From Marinobacter sp. es.048 (GTDB lineage: Bacteria; Pseudomonadota; Gammaproteobacteria; Pseudomonadales; Oleiphilaceae), in the NCBI RefSeq assembly GCF_900188435.1, contig NZ_FYFA01000001.1, positions 1,922,001 through 1,986,000 of the forward strand: a stretch of DNA of 64,000 bases. The letters run 5' to 3'. This document shows, in pieces, positions 28,288 through 36,138 of this stretch. The first letter of the stretch is position 1, and each line of letters starts with the position of its first letter. The notes under the pieces are model-generated. The model ran no database searches. It was given only the letters and a program-made list of their open reading frames with translations, and was not told the origin of the DNA. A program made the translations under genes and the position numbers.

Positions 28288-30348
28288 TCAGACGTTATTT
28301 TCCACGATTTGCTCGTGGAAACCTTTTACGAAAGTCTCAAATTCGCGTGGCGGCAGTGGTTTGCTGAAGAAATAGCCCTGGGCCAGCTGGCAGCCGCGCT
28401 GACTCAGGTAGTATTCCTGTTCTGCCGTTTCCACACCTTCAGCAACGACTGACAGGTTCAGGCTCTTGCCAAGGTCGATGATGGTGTTGGCGATACGGGT
28501 GTCTTCCTCATTGACCAGGAGGTCCCGGATAAACTGTTTATCGATCTTCAGATGCTGCACTGGCATCTGCTTGAGGTAGGTGAGGGAGGAATAGCCGGTG
28601 CCAAAGTCGTCCACTGCGATGCTGATCCCGGCTTTGTTAAGCCTGTGGAGCTTGGCCACAGCATCTGAGAGATTGGTCATGAAGCTGGTTTCGGTCACCT
28701 CAAGCTCAAGCCGCCCGGCGGGAATCTTGTGGCGACGCAGGGTATCGAGAATGTCATCGACAATGGTTTCCTGGCGTAGCTGCACGGCTGAAAGGTTTAT
28801 GGCAATGCGCAACGGAGATCCGTCCGAGGCCCAGCGGGCCGCCTGCCAGCATGCCTGGTCCAGAACCCATTGGCCGATCGCCACGATAGAACCGTTCGCT
28901 TCTGCCACGGGAATAAACAAGTCGGGGGGGACCATTCCGCGATCCGGGTGCTCCCAGCGCAGCAGCGCCTCGGCCCCGATCACTCGTTTGCTCTCCAGGC
29001 TAATCTGGGGCTGGTAAACCAGGTGCAATTGATGGTTGGCAAGAGCCTGGGACAGATCTTTCTCAAGCTGCTTCCGGTCCCGGATTTCCTTATCAATGCT
29101 GGCAACGTAGAACTGGAAGTGGTTGTGACCGTTCTGCTTGGCCAGGGTCATGGTTTGTTCGGCACTCTGAAGCAGCCGGTCCGCCTGGCTGGTGTCAGAT
29201 GGGTATAGGGCTACACCAAGGGTGCCGCTGATCGAGATATTCTGGCCTTCGACCATCATGGGCGCGTTGATGCAGGCCAGAATTCGCTCAGCCGTGTCTG
29301 CCGCCTGGAAGCCGTCCCGGAGTCCTTTCTGAACAATCACGAACTGGTCGCTGCCAAGGCGTGCAATGGTAAAGCGGGCATTATCCAGTTTGCTGGTCAG
29401 CCGGTCGGCCACGGTCTGCAGAATAAGATCGCCAGAGCGGAAACCGCATTGTTCGTTCACCGATTTGAAGTCGTCAATGCCGCAGACAATCAGGGAGAGC
29501 TGGGATTTGCGTTTGTTGGCCTCCTCAATGTCCCGGACCAGCAATTCCATAAAAGTATCCCGGCTGGGCAGACCGGTGAGCTGATCGTACCGGGACAAGC
29601 GGCTGACCCGATCCTCTGCCTCGCGATGACGTTTCTGGCTGTCACCAATGGCGACCAGAAGATTATTGGTGGCGTTTACCCATAGGCCCAGCTCGTCACT
29701 CTGATGGCCCGGTGGCGTGGTGACCAGGCGGTCATCCGGATGCGCCGGGTCCACCTGTTTCACGGAACTGACAATTCTGAGAAGTGGCCGCGTCAGAAGC
29801 AGATGGAAGACATAGAACAGCACCATCCCGAGGATGAGGGCCGTCGCTATGCCGGAAGCGAAGGTGATCGCCGCCCTGTCCAGCCAGGTACGGGCTGCTG
29901 CTGCGGTGTCGTAGTGAACGTCCAGGTATCCGTAGACGTCTTCCGGGTTGCCCTCACGGAATAGCGGTTCCCGATACAGGCGCTCGGCGTCAAAAATTGG
30001 ATCGGTCACTGGGCGGAATGCAGTTTCCTGAAGTGGGCGTCTGCGATTGCCTAGCGGGTCGCCGTCAGGGTGGACGATGCCGGCCATATGAACCGCCTCC
30101 TTGGCAAAGAGGCCGTCCACCACTTGTTGGGCGAGTTCAGCATCTATGCTGAACACTGCCTGGGTAGCGGCGTCTTTTACCATCGCGATTGTCTGGTCGG
30201 CGTCATTGTCCAGGCCTTGGGACACCCTTTGGGCATCCAGGATGACCTGTATGGAGCTGACAATTACGCCACTGACAAGGGCCACGGCAAGAATCCACCG
30301 TAAGATTCGATAGCCCAGGCGATGTTCAACCTCGAAGGAGTTTTGCAT
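28288..30348 (-). CDS. Membrane GGDEF/EAL protein, probable cyclic-di-GMP phosphodiesterase
   Basis: A 686-residue signalling protein. A membrane helix at about 17-37, a periplasmic sensor region (about 40-155) and a second helix at about 160-185 lead to a HAMP-like linker. The GGDEF domain carries LGSDQF (331-336) in place of GGDEF, so it is probably not a cyclase. The EAL domain is intact: EALLRW at 460-465 and DDFGTGYSSLTYLKQ further on, with the catalytic acidic residues. It should therefore degrade cyclic-di-GMP in response to a periplasmic signal. It stands alone, with the start at 30348 and lemA downstream. Confidence 0.88.
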   Translation of the reverse strand: MQNSFEVEHRLGYRILRWILAVALVSGVIVSSIQVILDAQRVSQGLDNDADQTIAMVKDAATQAVFSIDAELAQQVVDGLFAKEAVHMAGIVHPDGDPLGNRRRPLQETAFRPVTDPIFDAERLYREPLFREGNPEDVYGYLDVHYDTAAAARTWLDRAAITFASGIATALILGMVLFYVFHLLLTRPLLRIVSSVKQVDPAHPDDRLVTTPPGHQSDELGLWVNATNNLLVAIGDSQKRHREAEDRVSRLSRYDQLTGLPSRDTFMELLVRDIEEANKRKSQLSLIVCGIDDFKSVNEQCGFRSGDLILQTVADRLTSKLDNARFTIARLGSDQFVIVQKGLRDGFQAADTAERILACINAPMMVEGQNISISGTLGVALYPSDTSQADRLLQSAEQTMTLAKQNGHNHFQFYVASIDKEIRDRKQLEKDLSQALANHQLHLVYQPQISLESKRVIGAEALLRWEHPDRGMVPPDLFIPVAEANGSIVAIGQWVLDQACWQAARWASDGSPLRIAINLSAVQLRQETIVDDILDTLRRHKIPAGRLELEVTETSFMTNLSDAVAKLHRLNKAGISIAVDDFGTGYSSLTYLKQMPVQHLKIDKQFIRDLLVNEEDTRIANTIIDLGKSLNLSVVAEGVETAEQEYYLSQRGCQLAQGYFFSKPLPPREFETFVKGFHEQIVENNV

Positions 30349-30564
30349 TCAAGCCTGTCTTGTTCCGGTTTTGCAGGACGAACGTTCCGCACTGTTCAGG
30401 GCGAAAATGTCGCAACTCGGGTGATGTGCTTGGGGACTCACCCTGAGTATTGTTGCTCAGTGTGGTTCAGAGTTGCGATATCTTCATGGAGTATCGGCGA
30501 TTTTTCCAAAGATTTCAGGGTGTGCTTGTATCAAATTGTAATTGCTTTGGTGTGACACACACCA

Positions 30565-30589
30565 AAACGCCCGCCAGGGGCGGGCGTTT
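30565..30589 (-). terminator. Bidirectional terminator downstream of sodB
   Basis: A perfect 11-pair stem AAACGCCCGCC/GGCGGGCGTTT with a 3-base loop, 42 bases past the sodB stop. T-runs are short on both sides. Confidence 0.8.
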
Positions 30590-30631
30590 CAACACAGCCT
30601 GTACAGACTATGACTGGAAGCGGAGCTTCGA

Positions 30632-31210
30632 TCAGGCCAGGTTTTCGTTCACGAAATCCCAGTTGACCAGGTTCCAGAAAGCTTCCAGGTAGTTCGGGCG
30701 GGAGTTGCGGTAGTCGATGTAGTACGCGTGCTCCCAAACGTCGACGGTCAGCACCGGTTTGTCGGCACCGGTCAACGGCGTTTCAGCGTTGCTGGTGTTC
30801 GCGATGGCAACACTACCATCGGCTTTTTTCACCAGCCAGGTCCAGCCAGAGCCGAAGTTGTTGGCAGCCTTGTCGTTAAATTCTTTCTTGAAGTCTTCGA
30901 AAGAACCGAAAGCCTTCTCGATCGCTTCCTTGGCAGCACCGGTTGGCTCACCGCCACCGTTCGGGCTCAGGCAGTGCCAGTAAAAGGTATGGTTCCAGAC
31001 CTGTGCGGCGTTGTTGAACAGCGGGCCGCTGGCGCTCTTGATGATGTCTTCAAGAGACTTGTTGGCGTTGTCCGTACCTTCGATCAAGCCATTGAGCTTG
31101 GTAACGTAGGTGTTGTGGTGCTTGCCGTAATGGTACTCAAGGGTTTCCTGAGAGATGTGCGGTTCCAGTGCGTTCTTTTCATAAGGCAGTGCGGGAAGTT
31201 CAAATGCCAT
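30632..31210 (-). CDS. sodB: Superoxide dismutase [Fe]
   Basis: Converts superoxide to oxygen and hydrogen peroxide in the cytoplasm. All four metal ligands are present: H27, H74 (NHTFYWHC), D157 and H161 (DVWEHAYYIDY). The NAAQVWNHTFYW context and the A68-A69-Q70 triplet favour the iron enzyme over manganese. At 192 residues the length is standard. It is monocistronic, downstream of purEK on the same strand with its own gap of about 70 bases. A possible Anr/FNR site lies upstream. Confidence 0.97.
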   Translation of the reverse strand: MAFELPALPYEKNALEPHISQETLEYHYGKHHNTYVTKLNGLIEGTDNANKSLEDIIKSASGPLFNNAAQVWNHTFYWHCLSPNGGGEPTGAAKEAIEKAFGSFEDFKKEFNDKAANNFGSGWTWLVKKADGSVAIANTSNAETPLTGADKPVLTVDVWEHAYYIDYRNSRPNYLEAFWNLVNWDFVNENLA

Positions 31211-31271
31211 GAGGTCGTTCTCCCTGTCTCTCTGTTTATGTTGATGTACGTAAGCCCAATATAAGGTCGAT

Positions 31272-31285
31272 TTGAGTCAGATCAA
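31272..31285. promoter_or_regulatory. Possible Anr/FNR box upstream of sodB
   Basis: TTGAG-TCAG-ATCAA matches the FNR/Anr consensus TTGAT-N4-ATCAA with one change. It sits 62-75 bases upstream of the sodB start and overlaps the purK stop. Confidence 0.4.
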
Positions 31286-32400
31286 CCCTTTGGTGTTAAA
31301 GAACTTTTAAACTCGGGGCTGCCGGGCAGGAACTGCGCGCAGTTCTTTACCCGCCACACCAGTTCTTCGTAGCTGTCGGCCAGTATGTTGACATGGCCCA
31401 GCTTCCGGCCCGGCCGTTCGCCTTTATTATAGAGGTGAATATGGGCGTAGGGCAGTTCGAGTATGCGCTCGATATCGCCATGCTCGCCGATAATATTGAT
31501 CATGCAGCTTACGCCACGGGGCGCGACATTCCCAAGAGGGTGTCCGCTTACCGCGCGGATGTGATTTTCAAACTGGCTGGTCATCGCGCCTTCGATGGTC
31601 CAGTGCCCGGAGTTATGAACCCTGGGAGCCATCTCGTTGGCGACCAGTCCATCGGCAGTCTCGAACAACTCCAGGGTTAATACGCCGACATAATCCAATT
31701 CGTTCAGTAGCGCCTTGATGTATCGCTCGGCATCTTCCTGTACATGCTTTTCGAGTTTTGGCGCCGGCGCGATCGAGTAACGCAGAATCCCCTCGTGGTG
31801 GGTGTTCTCCGCCATAGGATAGAACGCCAGCTCACCGTCTTCAGCGCGCACCGCGATAATCGATACTTCCCGCTGGAAGTCGACAAACTTTTCCACGATC
31901 AGGCGGGGGTGGCCGATGGACTCCCAGGCTGCCTCTGCCTCTTCCGGGCTTCTGAGCACAGCCTGACCCTTGCCGTCATAGCCTTCAGTATTGGACTTCG
32001 CCACCACCGGGCAGCCAAGCTCTTCGGCCGCTGTCTTTAATGAGGCCGCGCTGTCTGCAATTTTCCATTCCGGCGTCGGGATACCCAGCTGGCCGAACAG
32101 GGTTTTCTCGGCTTCCCGGTTCTGGCAAACCTGCAGGGCCCGGGGGCAGGGGTGCACAGGTTTATGAGCGGCGATTTTCTCTGCTACGTCGACCGGCAGG
32201 TGTTCAAACTCGTAGGTGACGCGGTCAACCCGGGAGAGGAAGTCATCCAGGTATTCGCCTTCGCGGTCAATGATGACTTCACCAAGGCCGGCACTGGGGC
32301 TGCCGGACATGTCATAGAAAACAAAGGTCTTGGCCAGTGGGTATCCGGCCAGTGCCAGCATTCTTCCCAGTTGGCCGGCGCCCAGTACACCAATTCTCAT
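31282..32400 (-). CDS. purK: N5-carboxyaminoimidazole ribonucleotide synthase
   Basis: PurK uses ATP and bicarbonate to carboxylate aminoimidazole ribonucleotide in purine synthesis. The ATP-grasp fold is recognisable from the start MRIGVLGAGQLGRMLALAGYP, the ATP-binding GCPVVAKSNTEGYDGKGQ segment and NEMAPRVHNSGHWTIEGA near the C-terminus. At 372 residues it has normal length. It follows purE by 17 bases in the standard purE-purK operon. Confidence 0.96.
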   Translation of the reverse strand: MRIGVLGAGQLGRMLALAGYPLAKTFVFYDMSGSPSAGLGEVIIDREGEYLDDFLSRVDRVTYEFEHLPVDVAEKIAAHKPVHPCPRALQVCQNREAEKTLFGQLGIPTPEWKIADSAASLKTAAEELGCPVVAKSNTEGYDGKGQAVLRSPEEAEAAWESIGHPRLIVEKFVDFQREVSIIAVRAEDGELAFYPMAENTHHEGILRYSIAPAPKLEKHVQEDAERYIKALLNELDYVGVLTLELFETADGLVANEMAPRVHNSGHWTIEGAMTSQFENHIRAVSGHPLGNVAPRGVSCMINIIGEHGDIERILELPYAHIHLYNKGERPGRKLGHVNILADSYEELVWRVKNCAQFLPGSPEFKSSLTPKG

Positions 32401-32417
32401 TTGTGTTCTCCTGCCTG

Positions 32418-32909
32418 TTACTGGTCCCGCGGGTCAGGGTTTTCCAGAATCGTTTCGGTCTGCGTCGCCCGGAACTGTTCCACGGCCTTGCGAACGTTGT
32501 CGTCGGAGGTGCCGATAATCTGTGCTGCCAGCAGGCCAGCATTGGTGGCGCCGGCTTTGCCAATGGCCAGTGTTCCAACGGCGATGCCGCCTGGCATCTG
32601 GACGATGGAAAGCAGTGAATCCAGGCCGCTCAGGGCTTTGGATTGAACAGGAACACCCAGGACCGGCAGGGCAGTTTGTGAGGCAACCATGCCCGGCAGG
32701 TGGGCTGCGCCGCCGGCGCCCGCGATAATGACTTTCAGACCGCGGTCTGCGGCGGTTTTGGCGTAGTCAAACAGCAGATCCGGGGTGCGATGGGCAGAGA
32801 CGACTTTGGTTTCATAGGCCACGCCGAGTTTTTCGAGCATGTTGGCGGCGTGTTCCATGGTGGGCCAGTCCGATTTGGAGCCCATGATGAGTCCTACAAG
32901 CGGCTGCAT
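32418..32909 (-). CDS. purE: N5-carboxyaminoimidazole ribonucleotide mutase
   Basis: PurE moves the carboxyl group from N5 to C4 of the imidazole ring, using the product of PurK. The class I signature is clear: [30 protein letters not shown] and [17 protein letters not shown] start it at ATG 32909 ([10 protein letters not shown]), which has an AGGA site nine bases upstream. The in-frame codon at 32945 would add 12 unsupported residues. It leads the purEK operon. A nested inverted-repeat element occupies the divergent region upstream. Confidence 0.95.
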   Translation of the reverse strand: MQPLVGLIMGSKSDWPTMEHAANMLEKLGVAYETKVVSAHRTPDLLFDYAKTAADRGLKVIIAGAGGAAHLPGMVASQTALPVLGVPVQSKALSGLDSLLSIVQMPGGIAVGTLAIGKAGATNAGLLAAQIIGTSDDNVRKAVEQFRATQTETILENPDPRDQ

Positions 32910-32993
32910 ATGCAACAGTCCTGTGATAATTGGAAAGCCGGCCATTGTATGTTTTGGCTACCTACCATGCAACAAAGCTTGGTGGAGGTCGTA

Positions 32994-33091
32994 GTTGGCA
33001 TTTCTTTTCCAGAAACCGCTACGAGCACTTCCCTGTGCGCTTGTCTGAAGCCATCCATGGCTTCAGACATTTCTGGAAAAGAAATCCCAAC
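32994..33091. repeat. Nested inverted-repeat element A
   Basis: An outer stem of 22 bases (32994-33015 with 33070-33091, one mismatch) containing TTTCTTTTCCAGAAA. Inside lie a short GCAC/GTGC hairpin and a perfect 13-pair hairpin (33042-33054 with 33057-33069) whose tip reads GCCATCCATGGC. The order and motifs match element B at 37718. It lies between divergent purE and the coiled-coil gene. Confidence 0.8.
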
Positions 33092-33204
33092 CACGCCCCA
33101 AACCTCAGTGTGGTCGTCCTGTAACACGCCTTTATTTCACCCTGCTTATAAGTACAGGTATTATCTGACCTTATTGTTTTAACCGTCCATAGTCAGGAGC
33201 TGTA

Positions 33205-34188
33205 ATGGAACCCATTCGTCCAGATGATGATGAGCTGAGGGCTGAACGACCGATTGGTAGTACCGAGCCGAAGAAGCCGGCGGAGAGAAAGTCCAGGCCA
33301 TCTTCTTCCGGTGGGAAAGGCGAACCGTCGGCGCCGGCGAAGCCTCCCAAAGGTGGCAAGGGCGGTAACGGAGGCAGCGGCGGCAATGGTCGCGGTAGCT
33401 CGCCATTGCTTTGGGTGCTGCTGATTGTGCTGGCCGTTGCGGGCGGGGCGGGTTGGTACTCGCAGGAGCAACGGGTTCAGGCGTTGGAAGGACAGCTCGA
33501 AGAAGCGGATTACTGGGCGCGGCAGAGCAAGTTGGCGCTGGCACGTTTTGAGGGTGAGCTTTCGGAAACAGGGGAGAACCTGCAGGAGCGGGGCGCTACT
33601 CTGGAGGAGCAGATCGCTGCGCACACGAAGCGTCTGGATACGGCAGACAGCGAGATCCGGAAGCTTTGGGCGATTGCCAATGAGCGCAACAAGAAGCGCC
33701 TGGATGACCAGCAGGAACGAATTGCCGCGTTGGAATCCGGTCTTGCGGAAGGAAAACAGGCGATCGGAGCTCTTGAGGGGTCGGTCGAGAAGGTTCGGTC
33801 GTCGCTTTCAGCGGATATTGAAGCCCTTAAGCAGCAGACGGAGACGTCGATTGCGGCGCTGCAGGATGCCAACCGGCAGGCAACGGATCAGTTGACCCGG
33901 CTTAGTCAGCAACTGGCAGATGTGGACCAGGTGATTGAGAGCCGGATCCGGCGGTTTGAGCAGGAGCAGAAGCTGGGTATCAGCGGCATGGAAGGGCGGA
34001 TTGCGGCCCTTGAACGGGAGACGGATGAACTTGCCGGCGATGGCCGGGTTCAGTCGCTCCGGAATGAGGTAGCGAGCCTCAAGAGAACGGTTGAGTCTAT
34101 TGATGCTTCCCGTTCACAGCTGACCTCCCGTCTGGTTCGGCTGTCCGAGGAGGTGAATCAGCTTCGGAGTCAGGTTAGCGGGCAGTAA
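33205..34188 (+). CDS. Single-pass membrane coiled-coil protein, unknown function
   Basis: A 327-residue protein I cannot assign to a named family. The first 65 residues are charged, Pro/Lys/Gly/Ser-rich and probably disordered and cytoplasmic. One membrane helix follows (LLWVLLIVLAVAGGAGWY, about 68-85). The remaining 240 residues are almost all heptad-patterned coiled coil (for example RIAALESGLAEGKQAIGALE) and should project into the periplasm. The layout is like envelope scaffold proteins. The next gene is an outer-membrane-type lipoprotein about 140 bases downstream, possibly in the same transcript. Confidence 0.75.
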   Translation: MEPIRPDDDELRAERPIGSTEPKKPAERKSRPSSSGGKGEPSAPAKPPKGGKGGNGGSGGNGRGSSPLLWVLLIVLAVAGGAGWYSQEQRVQALEGQLEEADYWARQSKLALARFEGELSETGENLQERGATLEEQIAAHTKRLDTADSEIRKLWAIANERNKKRLDDQQERIAALESGLAEGKQAIGALEGSVEKVRSSLSADIEALKQQTETSIAALQDANRQATDQLTRLSQQLADVDQVIESRIRRFEQEQKLGISGMEGRIAALERETDELAGDGRVQSLRNEVASLKRTVESIDASRSQLTSRLVRLSEEVNQLRSQVSGQ

Positions 34189-34282
34189 TAGGCTTCTGGA
34201 GATTATCCGATGATGGGCATTTCGGGCTTTGTAACGGTTTGTAGTCATCCCTTGCGGTAGCTCTCATTTCTGTTTTTGTGCA

Positions 34283-34328
34283 GTTGTTAAGATCAGGCAA
34301 CTCGCAATCAGGATGAAGAGTTAACAAC
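34283..34328 (+). promoter_or_regulatory. Inverted repeat at the lipoprotein start
   Basis: Perfect eight-base arms GTTGTTAA (34283-34290) and TTAACAAC (34321-34328), 30 bases apart; the right arm ends two bases before the start codon. It could be an operator or an RNA stem that hides the start region. Confidence 0.35.
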
Positions 34329-34330
34329 TA

Positions 34331-35197
34331 ATGAAAACCCGAGTGCCTTTCGTTTTTCCCTTTATCCACCCGCTGGTGGCGGTGTTTCTTTTGCTGGCGT
34401 TGTCGGGGTGTACGGTTTATCAGTCCATTGGTAAAAGCGTCGGTTCCTTTCTGCACCCGGTTTCCGGCCATGATTTCGTCCACATTGATAACGACAGCTG
34501 GGACCGGCGCAACGCCGTGCTGTATTTCTACCGTACCCATTCCCAGTGGGCGGCCGACGAGATCGAAGCCCCCAGTGTCTACATAGACGACACCCACTAT
34601 TTCAACATCCGCAACGACAGCTTCACCTGGCTAGAGGTAAGTCCAGGAGAGCGCCATATCGCCATGCGCCGGCCGTTACTCGGTCTGGAGGGGATGAACT
34701 CTTTCAGTCTGAGCCTGATCGCCGATGCCACGCTGGACGTTGAGCCAGGCCAGATTTATTACCTGCGCTATAACGAGCTCTCGGAACCGGGCCAACGGCA
34801 TCCGGATCTTGATCCGGACCACCCGCTGACTCAGGGTGACCTGCAGCTGGTTACCAGGGAATATGCCATGCAGGCAGAGGAGATCGTTTCCACACGCTTC
34901 CTGCATAGTGATCTGTTGGCACCGAACCATGCTGCGACTTCGATTATGGAAGTGAACGAAGATCTGGATTACGAGCGGCAACTGGTGCTGCTGGAAGACG
35001 AGCGGGAGCTTGAGATCGAGCGACTGAAAGAGGAGGGCCAGTATGAATCTGCTTCCTGGTTCTGGCCATTCGGCGGTGGTCCGACGGTTCCCCTGGAGAC
35101 AGATCGCAAGATTGAGAAGCTGGAGCAGGAATACGCGGAGCTGGAGCGTGAGCGAAGGGAAGAGGCAGAATCCGAGGGCGACTGGTGGATTTTCTGA
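34331..35197 (+). CDS. Predicted lipoprotein, DUF2846-like
   Basis: A 288-residue exported protein. The N-terminus has a signal peptide ending in lipobox LSGC (about residues 23-26), so it should be lipid-anchored. The middle part (YFYRTHSQWAADEIEAPSVYIDD, then GERHIAMRRPL) resembles DUF2846 proteins, a family of small lipoproteins of unknown role. The last 60 residues are strongly acidic and coiled (EKLEQEYAELERERREEAES). The residue after the lipobox Cys is Thr, which fits outer-membrane sorting. Function is unknown. Confidence 0.75.
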   Translation: MKTRVPFVFPFIHPLVAVFLLLALSGCTVYQSIGKSVGSFLHPVSGHDFVHIDNDSWDRRNAVLYFYRTHSQWAADEIEAPSVYIDDTHYFNIRNDSFTWLEVSPGERHIAMRRPLLGLEGMNSFSLSLIADATLDVEPGQIYYLRYNELSEPGQRHPDLDPDHPLTQGDLQLVTREYAMQAEEIVSTRFLHSDLLAPNHAATSIMEVNEDLDYERQLVLLEDERELEIERLKEEGQYESASWFWPFGGGPTVPLETDRKIEKLEQEYAELERERREEAESEGDWWIF

Positions 35198-35246
35198 GTG
35201 CTGACTACACTGACGGCAAGTCAAAGACTCGGGAAATTTAAAAATA

Positions 35247-35504
35247 ATGGCTCTCAAGGATTCTCTTCGACTCAGATTTGAAAAACTGGCGGATGATGTT
35301 GTCCCTCAACTTCTCGATAGCTGGGGAGGCCTTCAGAAACGATTGGACGATCTGAACTGCTCCCTGGCCAATCGGGCTGTACCGGAAGACAGGCGTAGCC
35401 GTGTCAGCGAGTTGTCCCTGCAGGAGAAAGCGCAGCAAGCGGGGCAGGATCGCCCGGTTGTGCGAGCGGTTCCAGCGACGGGCAAGGGGTCGCGGCGAAA
35501 GTAG
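35247..35504 (+). CDS. Small conserved-looking protein, unknown function
   Basis: An 85-residue basic protein (MALKDSLRLRFEKLADDVVP...). The first 50 residues are helical and amphipathic; the C-terminus is basic and disordered. The Arg-rich end (GKGSRRK) could suit nucleic-acid or membrane binding, but I do not recognise the family. It lies 49 bases after the lipoprotein gene on the same strand and upstream of the tRNA promoter. Frame length and codon use are compatible with a real gene, but support is modest. Confidence 0.55.
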   Translation: MALKDSLRLRFEKLADDVVPQLLDSWGGLQKRLDDLNCSLANRAVPEDRRSRVSELSLQEKAQQAGQDRPVVRAVPATGKGSRRK

Positions 35505-35569
35505 ATTTGCTCAAAAACTGCACGTTTTGAATGGCTTGCAGGTTTTTTCAGAAATTTCCGGGAAAATAT

Positions 35570-35597
35570 TTGACACCGCCAGTCAAATGCTTAAAAT
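35570..35597 (+). promoter_or_regulatory. Sigma-70 promoter of the tRNA operon
   Basis: TTGACA, a 16-base spacer, then TAAAAT, followed by a GC-rich stretch (GCGCC) typical of stringently controlled stable-RNA promoters. It is about 70 bases upstream of the first tRNA. Confidence 0.85.
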
Positions 35598-35664
35598 GCG
35601 CCTCTCACTTGGTTGAGACAGCTCGGCTGCCAAGCAAGTGAAGGCCTTTGAAAGGCTTGAAAGT

Positions 35665-35740
35665 GGGTGGTTAGCTCAGCTGGGAGAGCATCGCCCTTAC
35701 AAGGCGAGGGTCACTGGTTCGATCCCAGTACCACCCACCA
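35665..35740 (+). tRNA. tRNA-Val(TAC)
   Basis: A 76-base cloverleaf starting GGGTGGTTAGCTCAGC, anticodon TAC in CCTTACAAGG, T-arm GGTTCGATCC, and an encoded CCA end. Identical to the copy at 35904. Confidence 0.97.
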
Positions 35741-35807
35741 CTTTCAAATGCATCACCGGATCACCCCATCCGGTTTCAGGTTCGGGCCCGAGGGCCAGAA
35801 TTGATGC

Positions 35808-35884
35808 GGAGCGGTAGTTCAGTTGGTTAGAATACCGGCCTGTCACGCCGGGGGTCGCGGGTTCGAGTCCCGTCCGCTCCGCCA
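35808..35884 (+). tRNA. tRNA-Asp(GTC)
   Basis: A 77-base cloverleaf starting GGAGCGGTAGTTCAG, anticodon GTC in CCTGTCACGC, T-arm GGTTCGAGTC, and an encoded CCA. It lies between the two tRNA-Val copies. Confidence 0.97.
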
Positions 35885-35903
35885 TTTTTTATGCAGTATT
35901 CCC

Positions 35904-35979
35904 GGGTGGTTAGCTCAGCTGGGAGAGCATCGCCCTTACAAGGCGAGGGTCACTGGTTCGATCCCAGTACCACCCACCA
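35904..35979 (+). tRNA. tRNA-Val(TAC), second copy
   Basis: Identical in all 76 bases to the tRNA-Val at 35665. It is the last gene of the Val-Asp-Val operon. Confidence 0.97.
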
Positions 35980-35987
35980 AAATTTTG

Positions 35988-36022
35988 AAAAGGGCCGATC
36001 CGCAATGATCGGCCCTTTTTTT
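35988..36022 (+). terminator. Rho-independent terminator of the tRNA operon
   Basis: Stem GGGCCGATC/GATCGGCCC extended by AAAA/TTTT, six-base loop, then an unbroken seven-base T-tract. Confidence 0.95.
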
Positions 36023-36032
36023 GTGCTCGCGA

Positions 36033-36065
36033 TGTTGGATTACGCCTTTGGCTAATCCAACCTAC
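36033..36065 (-). repeat. REP-like repeat, copy 13 (TTGG variant, inverted)
   Basis: Arms TTGGATTA/TAATCCAA with loop CGCCTTTGGC. It faces copy 14, with 21 bases between. Confidence 0.82.
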
Positions 36066-36086
36066 AAAGTCTTCAAAGACACCCCC

Positions 36087-36119
36087 GTAGGTCGGATTAG
36101 CCGAAGGCGTAATCCGACA
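36087..36119 (+). repeat. REP-like palindromic repeat, copy 14
   Basis: Arms TCGGATTA/TAATCCGA with loop GCCGAAGGCG. It lies 19 bases past the stop of the FabG gene. Confidence 0.88.
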
Positions 36120-36138
36120 CTCAGGCCCGGGCCGATAC

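Noticed and set aside
30349..30564. Possible small RNA between the GGDEF/EAL gene and the sodB terminator
   Set aside because: No convincing promoter or terminator pair of its own; nothing conserved that I can see.
35641..35658. AAGGCCTTTGAAAGGCTT palindrome before the first tRNA
   Set aside because: Short and imperfect; probably part of the tRNA leader, with no separate role visible.
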